64,000 bases of DNA. Source: Glandiceps talaboti. Its lineage: Eukaryota > Hemichordata > Enteropneusta > Spengelidae. Shown piece by piece: positions 1 through 22,534 of this stretch. The DNA lies in assembly GCF_964340395.1 (NCBI RefSeq), contig NC_135552.1:22813681-22877680 (forward strand), given 5' to 3'. Each line of letters starts with the position of its first letter. Within the stretch, counting starts at the first letter, position 1. The translations under genes and the position numbers were made by a program. Under the pieces are notes generated by a model that had not been told where the DNA came from, did not search any database, and saw only the letters and a list, made by a program, of their open reading frames with translations.

Positions 1-30
1 AAAATAACATTGTGTGGCATGTGCGCGCGT

Positions 31-118
31 ATGTATGTATGTATGTATGTATGTATGTATGTATGTATGTATGTATGTATGTATGTATGTATGTGTGTGT
101 GTGTGTGTGTGCGTGCGC
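31..118. repeat. (ATGT)n / (GT)n microsatellite
   Basis: About 60 bases of tandem ATGT pass into GT and GCGC dinucleotides. This is a simple repeat; the following 119-900 holds no recognisable gene. Confidence 0.95.
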
Positions 119-931
119 GCGCGTGAGTGCGTGCCTATGGATGGATGGTGGATGGATGGATGAATGATTAAAATCAAAATGTACAAATGTGTGACTTTGA
201 ATGTTATTGTGATATTATCTTTAAAATTGAACATTTGTAGACAAAACGGGGATATATATAATACATACAATGATCTAATTTTACCATTAAAATGGTGTTG
301 AAGTAAACGGATGTAATATAATTACCGATAATTTTACCAATAATAGTAAAATGTTACAGCGTGGTCATTGCCCCAAACAGAATAACACGTTTGGTATTGT
401 AGTAATACGATGCCTTGCATGCTGAGTATGTGATAAATTTACAGGTAGGTCGGAACATACGTACATGTCGCTTTGTTGATTTGGTGGGGGAGGGAGTGCT
501 ATAAATAGCTACAAATTGGCGCACACATGCAGGATTTGGTCGATAATTAGATGTTGGTTTGCAGGTAGATGGGTAGGTGACATGATATTGTTTGGGAGGT
601 AGGTACTCATTAGTATGCATACTGAGGTTGGTGTGTGCATGTGGTATTGGGGAGATAGATAGGGACATGTTAGTATAGAGGTAGATATAAGAGAGGGTCT
701 AAATTACATGTGGGGTGCGACTACACTTTGGGAATGAAGATCTGTGAGGAGCCCCTCCCATACCTCCTCAATTTTACTTCACACATAGTGAAGACGATGC
801 GCGTTGTAAACGGCGGCCGGACAGTGCAGTGAGTAATGGGTACTAGGTTCGCAATGCATTCATTTGATGACAGCTAGCTAAAGAGATGACGTATACAAGC
901 CCTGGAAATGAGATGTTATCGAAAAACAATG

Positions 932-1294
932 GACATCTCGTACAAAGACCGTATTACGAATGAGAAAGTTAGCAACGGGATCAGAAGAGCCATTGGGCCA
1001 TATGTAGATCTATCAACACTTATGTCAAGAAGAGAAAACTGAAATTGTATGGGCATGTCACAAGATCAACCAGTCTTGCAAAAACCATCCTTCAAGGCAC
1101 AGTACCAGGCGGATGACGTAGCGGCAGACAGCGAAAGAGATGGGAAAATAACATCCGGCAGCCGGCAGTGGACGGGCCTGTCCTTCGCGAGATTGATGGG
1201 GGCTGCAACAGATCGTGACAAGTGGTGGGACATTGTCACTGGGTATCATTAGTGGTGCCTCAACAACTCCACCCAGGGGGTTATGAGACAGTAC

Positions 1295-1343
<49 letters not shown>
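932..1343 (+). mobile_element. Non-LTR retrotransposon ORF2 3' end, degenerate, with (GTA)n tail
   Basis: The plus strand encodes, across frameshifts, the C-terminal tail typical of many animal endonuclease/reverse transcriptase elements: ISYKDRITNEKV, IRRAIGPY, LYGHVTRS, LAKTILQGTV, GRQRKRWENNIR, then WTGLSFARL. The frame changes near 1040, 1120 and 1165 and contains stops, so this is a dead 5'-truncated copy. It ends in a run of GTA/AGT trinucleotides at about 1297-1343, which fits a simple-repeat 3' tail. Family recognition rests on these motifs only; the clade is not assigned. Confidence 0.8.
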
Positions 1344-1344
<1 letters not shown>

Positions 1345-1650
1345 TGTAGTACGTAGCGTAGCTAAAGAGACATTCGAGCTTTATCGTCTTGTATGGCCAG
1401 TGAATACCTCTAGTTCAGAACAAGCCTTCAACAATGCCTCGCATCCCAATATCCTTGAGCTAATCGAATTCGAAATACATGTACTAGTAAATCGGCTATT
1501 AATATTAATGGTGATTAACATAACAATGCAAATTTTGTAATGAACAATGCAACACTGTTGCTAATTAAATAATAATGGAAAAGTTGATTGGGTTTTTTTA
1601 CAAATCAAGTGAAAGGTGAATAAAACGGAGTTTTACTAGTAACTAGATGC

Positions 1651-1982
1651 GATGTGTTTTCATAGACATAGCCAGTCATAAGACTGAGCAAAAGATATGA
1701 TACTTGCGTCGACTGGCTTTGACCACTTTATCTTAATAGAACTCATTACTTATTTAATCCGCCATCGATTTTGTCACTATACATATACTAATCTAAGTAA
1801 AACATTCCCCAATCCCCATTCTCTTTTCACAAAACAAATGGTATCGCCCTTTGAGAACACACAACAGACACATCGCCTACGTCACAGCTATTTTTAGTAG
1901 GAGGGTTCGTAATGTGGCCAGTCAGTGTAAAATCAACATTTAGGAAACGTTGACAGATTGAGCGACTACATCATATTGCATA
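1651..1982 (+). promoter_or_regulatory. Duplicated proximal promoter and 5' UTR of gene 1
   Basis: This stretch is strikingly similar to 14587-14917, directly upstream of gene 2. Shared blocks include TTCATAGACATAGCCAGTC, AAAAGATATGATACTTGCGT, GACTGGCTTTGACCACTTT, ATGGTATCGCCCTTT, CCTACGTCA and ATTGAGCGACTA just before the start codon. The blocks are separated by diverged, length-variable sequence. Because the similarity continues into exon 1, the promoter duplicated with the gene, or has been kept by selection. Transcription starts cannot be placed from sequence. Confidence 0.75.
1878..1884 (+). promoter_or_regulatory. Conserved CRE-like TACGTCA site
   Basis: TACGTCA resembles the cAMP-response element core (TGACGTCA) and is preserved, with its flanking CC and AGCTATTT, at 14794-14800 upstream of gene 2. 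It lies about 100 bases before each start codon. Use by a bZIP factor is inference. Confidence 0.4.
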
Positions 1983-11380
<9,398 letters not shown>

Positions 11381-11895
11381 GATACATACTGCAACTGATT
11401 ACCTGGTAGGTAAAGAATTTTTATGGTCATGGTATTTGAACTAGTTCTAAGACATGTCTTTGTTAGGTTGCTATTTACGCCTATAGTCCCCCTGGCCAAT
11501 TCTAAGTAACACTGAGACTTCAAGATTATACTAAGATTTCGGTAGTGTTTTTATGTATAGACAAATGCAGATCAAATTTCATCAAAATGATCTAAGCAGA
11601 AGATAAATTGTTCTAAATATGGTCATATTTAAATCAACAATTTCGACATAAACTCATTGCTCATGGTAACTTCTATTCTCACCTAAACTAATACTGCGAT
11701 CTGTTAACTAATTTCTGGTTTAGTATTTTAGTACTTATCATGGAGTGTATCATCAATAATGTTTGCGTTATATTGTTTTTCTTCTGATCATCTTCTAGGT
11801 AAGCAATTGCAAGAGCTAGGTACCTTGAAGGAGATATTTAGAGAGCTATACAACTAGATCACTTTTTTCGACGGCGGGGAAGTTACGAAGATGAA

Positions 11896-11901
11896 AATAA
11901 A
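11896..11901 (+). terminator. Candidate polyadenylation signal for gene 1
   Basis: A canonical AATAAA about 515 bases after the gene 1 stop codon. AT-rich non-coding sequence follows. The assignment is positional only. Confidence 0.35.
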
Positions 11902-12375
11902 GCACCCCTGATATAACGTCAGAGCAGGCAGTTGGGTTTATGAATATATAATTACGCAAATTGGGTGATATTATATAGCGTATATATAAATTGCCAAGGT
12001 ATTACCTAACCTTGACTTTAAATGAGATATATTTCCTAATTTGGATTGAATCGAGTGACTTTATTCGCATGAAGATTAATAACCTTAACATTTACACCTT
12101 ATGCAAAGGATTTTATAAATATATTTTACACACTTTTTCAGTTTTATATAATAGTTTTTCCACATATTAATAATCATATACTTAGACAAATAATTATATA
12201 CACTTCTTTATTAAGCCTTGTGAACGGAGGTTTGATTTGAGAAAACCTTGGGCTATACAAAATCTGTCTGATTTCAAGGCAAAATAAAAATGTCACGTGC
12301 TGTAATGTGCACGTGGCTCAAAATGACTACAGGATGTCGACATATTGGAATATGTGTGTATGTATGTATGTATGT

Positions 12376-12415
<40 letters not shown>

Positions 12416-14586
12416 ATGTATGTATGTATGTATGTATGTATGTATATGTATGTATGTATGTACTTACATTTAGATATGTGCCCATAAAGAGGGCGTGTGG
12501 TAATCTAAACAAAGGGATATCAAATAATGGTGTACTACATTTGAGTATAAGATCATATGGAAGTGATTCATCGAGGTCATCGCCACGAATATCACATACG
12601 TATGTTTGCTTTCGGTATCATAGCTTTCACGATAAAAAGTAAACTGGCAAATTCACTGGTATAGTAGGTATGCATGTACATGGTGGCGGTAGAAATTGGT
12701 ACCTGTACAGATTGGTAAGTAAATGTGGGTGGAAAGGTAGATGGTTAAATGCCTACATGTGGACGTTTGTACATGTAAGTAGGAAGCTTAAAGCAGGTGC
12801 AGTAAAGAAAATGATAGTGCAAAACGCTGGATGTTCCTGTATGATTTTTCACTGGGGGGGGGGGGGGTTGTATTTGTCAACGGGAGGGAGAATAACCAAT
12901 TCTCGATCAACGGGCAAAACTTGTATTTCAGTTGAATGGGTAAGGGAAGAAGAGAATGATAGCACTTATTTGAGCGTTATTAAAATCAGAAGTGGTTAAA
13001 ATGGAATAACCAGAGTGATTCGTTGGTGTTTTCAAGGCGTTAGATAAATGATAATAATAAATAATAAATATGATTTTTCTTATATATTATATTATATTTT
13101 CTGTGTTCAAAGTGTTTTACTTTATCTAACGGTGAATGTAAATATTTTATCCGGGTACTAGAAGATGAAACACCATGATGAGGAGAGGGCAGTGGGGAGT
13201 ATGCCGGTATAGGGTGGAGGTGGAAAAGGGTTGAAGACACATATATTCCTGGGTTGTGGGTAGTGGGTATGTGGATCCAGAGGCAGGGTGTATCATGGAA
13301 TGTCGCATTGGGACGGCACATATGAACAGATTACAGCACATTCGAATAGTTTAATTTTACTTCCTCTGTAATCGTCAACATAACTAAAAAACTATAGTTG
13401 TTCGAGTTCTTCGCTGCACATGTTATAGGTAGATAGTTACATTTGGGGTTAGGGAGGAAGGTCGTCATGGTTATAGGCTTTTGAAGTTGAACTTTGGATT
13501 CTCAAAACGGCCTCCCCCCTCATGACTCCAATCCCCAGTTGTATGGACCAAACCAAAGGCGGCTACAGTAACTATACTACATTTTCAAAATCACAACCCC
13601 TCCCTCCCGTCCCAAGCAGTTGGCACATCATTTGGTATATATCATGGATTTATCAAAACGCCTCTATTTCTCATTGTAGTGTCATAAAACATCTTTCTTT
13701 TCTGTGTGTTACTGGCATCCTCGCAAGCCAGTGCACATATTTCTGCCTCTTGGCGGTGCGTCGTGGATGGTGCCTTAAGAACGGCTGTGGTTTATGACGA
13801 TGATTACTGGCAGTAGTCTGAAATCTCTGATGATCATAACCCAATTCTTCAGAGTATCTTGATACACAACAAAAATCCATACGTGACCTATTGTGTGATG
13901 TAACTGTTGAAACTATTTCTATCAAAATTAGACTAAATAAAGTTCGGATGATGTTGCTGTTGACAAGCAGCAACACACAATAACTGATAATGATACTTGT
14001 GATGAATAAGCCTTACATGTCTTTACTTACACCACATTGTAGTATAAAACTTAATGCAAATAACCAAAATACATTTCTCCTCACACATGCCACGTATTCT
14101 TAGCAAACGACAATATACGAAGGAAATAGAGGTAAATGAAGGACCCGAGTCGTAATGCTACAACAGGTATTACAAATATAATGACCTACAGTCCTTGCTG
14201 AAAAATTATGACCCCCCCCCCCCCGTCGGCTTGCCTCTCAGTTTTGTTGCCCCCCCCCATAACATTAACTGGTCACTCCCTAAACAAAAGCCATTTCACA
14301 ACAACTCGGACCTGTATTTATAGTTAAAATTATTGCGAAATGATTCCCATATTGGTACATTGTAAATAGTGGGTGTGTAGTTACAGTAGTTGAATCGCGG
14401 AGTGGTAGAAAACTGCACTGCTGCAGTGAATAGAAATCGAATCTAGAGAACAGGCACCATTGGTAGTAATTAACATAACAAAACAAAGCACGTGATATGG
14501 CGATTGCTGTATAAATAAATCGCAAACAATTGGAATAGTTGATGATAACCGATAAGTGAAAGGCTAAACAGAGGGGTGAACAATAC
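11902..14586. other. Intergenic region between genes 1 and 2
   Basis: AT-rich, with an (ATGT)n/(GT)n microsatellite at about 12353-12465, a poly-G run near 12855 and poly-C runs near 14212 and 14250. The open frames here (for example at 12670 and 13522) are short, contain no recognised motif and look like chance. No FAMeT or ITM2 fragment was seen. Confidence 0.6.
12353..12465. repeat. (ATGT)n/(GT)n microsatellite
   Basis: GTAT and TG repeats, then a long ATGT run. It generates apparent Tyr-Val-Cys-Met frames that are not genes. Confidence 0.95.
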
Positions 14587-14917
14587 GATATGTTTTCATA
14601 GACATAGCCAGTCATAAGACTGGGCAAAAGATATGATACTTGCGTAGACTGGCTTTGACCACTTTGTCTTAATAGAATTCATTACTTATTCAATCCGTCA
14701 TCGATTTTGTCACTGAAATACGCAAGGCAAAATATGCCTCCGGCTCTTTTCGAAATGGTATCGCCCTTTCACAAAGACGACGTACATATCACCTACGTCA
14801 TAGCTATTTCTGTAGGATCAAATTTTTTAAGTTTCACAGCGTAACCAGTGTAGTTCCTTCTTTAATATCAAAACAGAAGACGCTTAGACAAATTGAGCGA
14901 CTATCCCATATTGCACT
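14587..14917 (+). promoter_or_regulatory. Proximal promoter and 5' UTR of gene 2, duplicate of 1651-1982
   Basis: Shares the gene 1 upstream blocks (TTCATAGACATAGCCAGTC, GACTGGCTTTGACCACTTT, ATGGTATCGCCCTTT, CCTACGTCA, ATTGAGCGACTA) in the same order and at similar spacing to the ATG. The CRE-like TACGTCA is at 14794-14800. Co-regulation of the two genes is a reasonable inference. Confidence 0.75.
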
Positions 14918-16799
14918 ATGGTCAAACCAACTACAGTGACGCCGGAGAATGCCAAGAAAGACGAGGATTTGAAGAAAGAGAAGGAAAAGGAGGCCGATGT
15001 ACCGGTTGCAGTGGTAAGTGCGACAGTGATCTGTTTATATGACACCGTGTTGTTATTGTTCAAAGCTGTGCTGCTTCCCGGTCTGTAACTACACTACATA
15101 GAATCAAAATAACATTGATTATATCACGAAAAGTCAAACTATAACAAGGGTGCGTATGTTGGATGAAGAGAATCATACATCTTGATGCTTTTACTGTGAA
15201 ACCCAATGCTGCTACAGTGACACAATGTTTTAACATGGCTTCTCTATCTATGCGTGACCTTCCATTTTACCTTTCACCTCTGTCTAGCTCGGCATGTAGC
15301 CTGCGGCGTATGTTCATCCTTTTTTTGAAATAAAAGGTCCACTCTTTTCAAATCCATCGTATGGAAATCATTTGACAGTATAGAAGTTGATGTAGGGATT
15401 GTTTGTCAATGTTATTTAATTGTTCTAATATCATACTTGCACTAGCTGCAACTAGGATAATTTTTTAATTAAGTAATAACCAAATATATATCCACTAACG
15501 ATGAGTTAGTTATAAAAAGACACTGTATCTGTTACATGTAAATCAGTTATCAGTATTACCGGTAGGTGGTGTAGTGACAAGTTTAAACCTTGAGCGAAAG
15601 CATGGTTTTGTATCATGTTAAAACTGCACAAGTAGTAACGGTTGTATAATGTTTTGATCAGACGGAACCACAAAGTATTCACTGAAAATTATTAGAATAC
15701 CAATAATTAGACATTGTACATGTTGTAATCTCAGGTCGCTGTTATCCGTAAATATGTAGTGCAGTAACAGTTTGAAATCGTCATTGCCGTTGACCATGAC
15801 GGCCTGTATACACACGTTTACCAGAACCAATGTAGTCAAAAGTGTGTATGCTGTCCGTCATGGAACTAGACTACGTTGACGGTTCTGGGACGCTGAATTT
15901 TGGGTGAGGACCCCCACCCCTAAAACAAACAACAATAACAAACAAACAAACAAACAGACAGACAAACAAACAACCCCCCCCCAAAAGAAAAAAGAAAAAA
16001 AAAGAGATTTTGGTTTAGTGTACCATATCATGTATACAGTTACAAAAAATAATGTAATTTGTTTGTAAACTCAGAAATGTTATTATTCTCCGTCACTCGT
16101 GCAGTTGCCTGACATATGTCTCTGCCGCCTGTCTTAACCGCTGCATCCGCCCCCCTAACAAATGCAGGAACAGAAAATTTAGTCTACCGTTTAGTTTTCA
16201 ATAGCTCTCTACATTAGTTTTAAATAATTGCGTTTACAGTGCACGTAACAGCGTCTGCATTTGTTGGTTGAACAAACACATGTTCTTTGTATTGTTCGCT
16301 TTTCTGAACTATAGAAGTAAACACATTACCGAAGTTCCATATTGATGATTGTGCTAACTAATGTGAGAGTCCTAAAACAACATGATTGTGTTTATAAAGT
16401 GACCGTAGGGATAAGAAATGTCACTTATTTAGGTATGTTTATAAAAACACACAACTTCACTACATGTTTCTACTTGAAACAATTATGTGAAACAACGTAC
16501 ATGGACTAACTTCGTGTTTGTATAAAACATTGTGTTGTTTTCCAAGAAGAGAAATATTATAGTAATTTTGTTATTATTTAAAAAAAAATCGAAAACAAAG
16601 ACCCACTTCTCATTCACATGCCACTGAGTACAACGGGTCAGTAACAAGGAAGTCTAGGCAGGGAAACCATTTCAGTACAACACGGATATCCGGGTACATG
16701 TATTCAATCAAGTTTCCTCTTTCTTTAGAAAAAAAAAGGTTGTTGAATTTTACTTCATTATTTGATATAACACATTGATATACTGGTCTGCCTGCCTGC

Positions 16800-16852
<53 letters not shown>

Positions 16853-17538
16853 TGTCTGTCTGTCTGTCCGTCTGTCTACCTCCCTGTCTGTCTGTCTGCT
16901 TGTGAGTGTGCGCGTGTGTCTGTCTGTCTGTACATACATACATACATACATACATACATACATACATACATACATACATACATACATACATACATACATA
17001 CATGCATACATATACATACATATATTACTGATGTGAATACACAAATAAATTTCACTGCGATTTATAGAAGAAGACTAATTTGAATATTATTAATAATTTA
17101 GTGGGGAAACGTTCCCGAGTCTATAAGGATGAACACATTTATTCCTACCAGAATCAGAACACTATGCCATGTTGATTTGTCAAAAAGTGATATCGAGAAT
17201 TTCGTGTTTTGGAAGGAAAGGTCAACCACCAGTAATACCAATCAACTGCGGCTGACATGGTAGTGCAAGTGACCTTGCGTGTATACTGATATGCCGAAAG
17301 GTCATTTGAATATAAATGTATTTACAATGACTGTCGCTGGGCCTTGTTCACCGTCACGGCAAAATCAACATAATCTTTATACGCAGAATTATACAAAACA
17401 TATTAAACTTCCTACATGCAACGACATTTGCAACTTTACGTGTACTCTGTGATTCTGAAATATTGCAAATCGATACAAATCTGGTTTTCACTGCAATTGT
17501 TTTCCATACAGTTGTTCATGTAAACTCTGTCGGTCAGG

Positions 17539-17589
<51 letters not shown>

Positions 17590-20500
17590 TGTGTGTCTGT
17601 GTGTCTGTGTGTCTGTCTGTCTGTCTGCCTGCATGCATGCATGCATGCATGCATGCATGTATGTATGTATGTATGTATGTATGTATGTATGTATGTATGT
17701 ATGTATGTATGTATGTATGTATGTATGCACGCATTTAAGTACGTGTTTTTGTGTGCTTTCGTGTATGTATGTTCGAGTAAACTATATCTATACACTTACA
17801 TGTACATCCTAGTGTAATAATTTTAATTAACTCAAATGTCAACAAAAGTGGCATTACACTCACTAAGATATTTATAATTACAGAAAATTGTCCCCGATGA
17901 GGCAGTCACCCGACCCACGGCACCTCGTCGAACCCCGTGCTGCACACCGTTGCGGTGTTGCGTATTCGGGACCTTCGTACTGTTACTGCTGGCAGGCATC
18001 GCAGTTGGTGGATATCTCCTCGCTAGACACATGAAAGGAGGGGTAAGTGTGCGATCCTTCATTATGTTGTAAATTAATGTTTGTGTCAGGAGTACAACTA
18101 GCTTACGACTCAAAGTTAAATTCATTCAATTTGCGACTTTGTATCATCATACCCAACATTTGAAACTCTCATTCATAATATTTGTGTGCAATAATTATGA
18201 CAGTTTCTATGGAAACTGAATGTATATTTAATGCATTTGGGATTTATTGACAATGAAAGAGTAATTTTTACTTTGTGCAAGTTCAAGTTAGTTTAGTTTT
18301 GTGTTCAGAACTGGTGTAATGTAGTACTTCAACTTGTATAATCATTTGAAGGCAATTTTACCTTGGTCTCTTGACAGAACTGCGAACAAACGCAAAATCG
18401 TGATTATGATTTTTCAGGTAACTTATGCAAGCAATTTATTCGCTGAATTTTTCTTTCCTATTCCTAAGAAATTGCTGAGGTGTGGAGTAACGTACAAAGA
18501 TCCTTCCCGGCACAGTGGAGAGGTAAGTGTATCGTGTACACGTTTTTAAAAAAACAAACAAAAAAAACATTTTTATTTAAATATTCGTATCCCAGTATCT
18601 TTCTTATGCACCTTTGGCATTACTATGATGTGTTGCTTAACTGAATAGGCTACTAACCTGTCTTGGTATTTTGTAGGAGGGAGAGTGGCATAAACTGGAC
18701 GAAGAATTTGAAATCAACCCAGAAGAGCAGTACGAGAGAATTGAACAACCTGAGAACGACGTGTGTGAACGCATTACTATAATGCACGACTATAACATGG
18801 TGAGCAACTTACTGTTATGAATTCGGATTTGATAGGTTGATACGGTTCGTTATTAATAACCGTTATATATTCAGAACTGGTAGGCTAATACTATTTTGTA
18901 GTAATTACTGTTATGTATTCTAATTTATATTTCAAAGGCAAGGTAATTTTCTTCGGTTACAGGGTGAAGTACCTTCAACAAAATTCGTGATCAATTTCAA
19001 CCGTGGAAGGGTATTCTGTGCTCCGAACCCAAGAGATGCAATCATTACAAACCGATGGACTTGACATTTCCATCTGGCCCAACAAAACTCTTATTGATAT
19101 TGCTACAGTGTATTGTCTGACCCGACAAATATCACTGGTTTATTTCATCATCTTGCGTGACTAAAATCACATCAACATTGCCAAATTTTCTTTGCGACAT
19201 GAACTACCACCATCTTAGCAGATGATCACCAACTCATTTTGTAACGACGTATACCATTTCAGACTAGTCAGTCAATTTAAATGTAGTATTTTAACTTGAA
19301 TTTGTGTCGTGCCGGACACTGCAGTAATAAAGATAGGATTTTTTTTTGTATATTACAACTGGCTTCCATTATGCCATTGTGTTATGTACTCACTACATTA
19401 CTCACTACCATCACTATATTACACGTACGTACGTACGTACGTACGTACAAAGAATAGCAAATCTCAATTGACAATTTTACATTCTAGACAGAGACACTAG
19501 AACGAACTAGCGTTATTCTAAAATTCAAATGTTATATTTCCTGCTAACCCATTTTATATTACACAAAGTTTTAAAGTCTGGCATCGTTTTGTTTATAGCA
19601 ATTATCGGCCTACAGACTGTGGACATCTGGTAAGTGCTACATTAAGGAACTCAATATAACAACCGGTCTGCGACCAGAAGAATTCTGGGAGAAGCTAAAG
19701 GTAGGCACTATTACAATTTTCTTCAGGATTTATTGCAAGATATTTAATAAATATGCATATTGTCTTATCAGCTTAAACCGAGTCCTTTAAATAGAAAAGA
19801 AAATCATGTCTAAATCACGCATTCGTATATATCGACAGCTGACATGGTATCAACTAACATTTAGTTAGAGACGATCGCACAATGTCACACAAGCTCAATA
19901 AGAGAACTTCGTTCGCTTGGGGGAGAGGGTCTGGCGTCAATGCGATTGCTGAACTTTGTTTTCGCGCTTCTAACCAACTTTCGACGGAAAACCTTCACTC
20001 CTTCAATGATAACAGCTTTTGTATTTACTACTGAGATGTTAATACGAATTTATTTCCAATGTGAGATATGGTGTTTCATTATAGTTTACATCATTATGAA
20101 CGTTACAAACTTTGGTGTCGCACTTGTGAACGTTCGTTTAGGGAGATTGGGGGGGGGGGGTGACCTAAACGAACCGTCGATGTTCGTTTGTTGAGTTTGT
20201 GCGACATTGTGAGATCGCCCGGTAGTTAGCTAGACCAACAACATAGGAAACACATCTGACATAAACACTTTCATTCTCAAATTAATAGTTGCTGCAATTT
20301 GGAGGCAGACAACAAACGATAGTTAATCCTCATCCAGTGATGACAAGAATTTAAAGACATGATTTGGGCAATTTTATTTCACGCGATTGTATCTAACATT
20401 ATCCCTGACTTACACGAAGTATATATGTATTTTTGATTTGCATATTATTAGTAAATTGCACAAATAATTAAGGCTTGAAATTTCATGTAAATCTTTACAT

Positions 20501-22257
20501 TCTACGCTCGTGCAATATTTGGAAGTTGTGATCAGCGACAGTAGTATTACGTGTGAAATGAGGTATGAATTTCGCCCTCAACGTCGAATATGTTAATTGA
20601 GCGATAACGTTTGTTGTTATTACACTGTGTTTCATTTCACCTACTAGGTGTATCTATGATAGCGAACACAACTACACATTTTTCATACTGCTATGATTGA
20701 GATATTTGCATACAATGCTTGGTTGTCCCTGCGATAATATAACAGTGATTAAGAGATAGGTTATCAACATTCTAATGAACTTTATTTGCTGTGTTCATGT
20801 CGTTGGCACAATATTTGTCTGGACTAAACATGACGCCAATTAATCATAGATGTTGGATTAATTTACACAACTTTCACATTTGATACCCTATGTGTGCATA
20901 GTCGACCATAAGGGACAGGCTTCGCTATACAATGTACATACATCTCTATCCCACTTCCCAGTGTTTTGAGTAGAAACGGATGAACAATTCCTTGATAAGT
21001 CAAGATGCTACATGCTTTGCTTTTCAATACAATTTGACAATACGTTATCGTAGTGCCTTGTCTTACTAATATGTGTATAGCGCCGCCATGTTTTGGAATG
21101 ACATATTCTTTTGTCTGTTTGTTTTTGGCCTTGCAGGATCCCGAGTTCTTCGGTCAGCATTTCCAGGCTTTGGTTGAGACCTACAGAGCGGTGTTGCCAC
21201 CTCTGATGAATTTCCGCGGCCTGGGTATGTACATCCCACTCCTGTGCGCAGGTGCTGACACTTACTGGTTGGAAAAAATACCATATGATGAACTGGACAA
21301 GTTGTTGGAGCTTGCTGAAGATATGATGGAAGAAATGTTAAATGACATGGACGATCTATTTGACGATGATGAGATTGTTGACCGCAAACGTCGTGGTAAG
21401 TTGTACAATGATTCCGAATAGTATTTCTTCAATTTTACTCTTTGTTCGTATCTAAGCTACTGGAAAAGTGTGTGTTTCGCTGATGAAGGGAGGTGGATAC
21501 ATGTCATGGGTAAAATGATAAACGCTCCTAACAGAGAATTCATCACATTATGAATACATGTATGTACCACAACAAACTAATACAAACATATCATTATAGC
21601 GTTTTGCCACGGTACATCATCAGTTATTATATACGGCCACAAGACGAGTCCCGTAAAGCCGGTGGAAAAAGAATGAAAAAAAAGAGTAAATAATTTAGTG
21701 TGATCCAGGTCAGAAGAGCACCCTGCTAGTAGTAGTGGAGGGCTTCACTTTTTAAGCTTCGTCTGTTAGTGTCTGTACACGCTAATGTTTATAAAACATC
21801 ATTTGTCAGGATGAACCGTTTTGTCCCTCGTTAAAATCCGAAGTGACTACTCAGGGACTATATCTTCACCGTACTCTTGACAGTCGGTTGACATTGAACA
21901 ATCATTATTCCATTTCTCTATGTCAGCTTAAAGAACAAACTAGTTGGTTATTTATGTATTTGAGTATAATATAAATAGCAGATTGAGTATAAATACCGTG
22001 TGACAAATACAAACACTCACGATTGAATAGCTAAGATGGTTATACTTTTTTCTTCCTTAGCTATACCTGCCTTGGTTGAGGACATTATGAATTGGACCGG
22101 AAACAACGTCATTGACATGAAAGTCATACCCCCTGAGGTGATCAAGGCTTTAGAAAAAGCTGGAGAATTGAAAGCTGATACTCCTGAGCTGACCGAGGCT
22201 TTGGAAGAAGTTGAAAAATTTCAATCTGCTAAAGCTGGTAAAATGGCCAGAAAATAA
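14918..22257 (+). CDS. Gene 2: ITM2/BRI-like BRICHOS membrane protein (spliced prediction)
   Basis: Predicted exons: 14918-15013, 17884-18042, 18469-18522, 18677-18799, 18963-19010, 19599-19700, 21137-21395 and 22061-22257. All have AG/GT borders and consistent phases, giving 345 aa. Residues 1-57 are a cytosolic tail (MVKPTT, KKDEDLKK) and about 58-79 a membrane span. RCGVTYKDP follows, matching the CGxxYxKD block of ITM2. Residues about 130-235 are a BRICHOS domain: INFNRGRQLSAYRLW, then KCYIKELNI with Cys173, and GLGMYIPLLC with Cys231. A furin-type RKRR lies at 277-280, followed by a 65-residue Cys-free C-terminal peptide. N-glycosylation sequons are at N179 and N291. ITM2 proteins are type II proteins of the secretory pathway whose C-terminal peptide is released by furin; BRICHOS acts as a chaperone-like domain. 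Oddities: the released peptide is much longer than the roughly 23 residues of vertebrate ITM2B and lacks its cysteines, and a highly acidic segment precedes the site. Confidence 0.8.
16801..17011. repeat. (GT)n, (CTGT)n and (CATA)n microsatellite cluster
   Basis: Consecutive GT, CTGT/CCGT and CATA tracts within gene 2 intron 1. The Cys-Val and Tyr-Ile-His frames are repeat artefacts. Confidence 0.96.
17539..17726. repeat. (GT)n, (GTCT)n, (GCAT)n and (ATGT)n microsatellite cluster
   Basis: A second cluster in gene 2 intron 1, ending about 160 bases before the transmembrane exon. The GCAT part (about 17630-17658) is self-complementary. Confidence 0.96.
19423..19448. repeat. (ACGT)n palindromic microsatellite
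   Basis: About six ACGT units in gene 2 intron 5. The sequence is its own reverse complement and CpG-rich against an AT-rich background. Confidence 0.9.
19869..20222. mobile_element. Inverted-repeat element (MITE-like) in gene 2 intron 6, with 7-bp target duplication
   Basis: The left end (CGATCGCACAATGTCACACA and on into AGCTCAA) is mirrored at the right end by the complement of GTTTGTGCGACATTGTGAGA. Both ends are flanked by the direct repeat TAGTTAG (19862-19868 and 20223-20229), a convincing target site duplication. The interior carries further inverted matches (GTTCGTTTAGG against CCTAAACGAAC) and a poly-G run. No transposase frame is present, so it is non-autonomous. The superfamily is not assigned. 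Confidence 0.75.
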
Positions 22258-22534
22258 AGCTAATCCGGTGAAGGAAAAAAAGCAGCAAATTATACACAAC
22301 AGTAGTATTGACTAGCAATACACCTGTAATTTGTAAACGTTACATCATCAACCAGGTATAGCAACTCAGTGAAGCCATATTTGTGTAAATTGTAAACCGT
22401 TGGGTGATGACGTATATGTAAATATAATCAAGAACTCATACTAATATTCAAAGAAGACTCACTTTTATAAATATGCAAATTTATAGCGTTGCTATAGTAC
22501 CCATTTGATTTGTTTGTTTGTAGAGCCATTATTT

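Noticed and set aside
16610-17083. Tyr/Cys/Val/His repeat frames
   Set aside because: Translations of GT, CTGT and CATA microsatellites, open on both strands.
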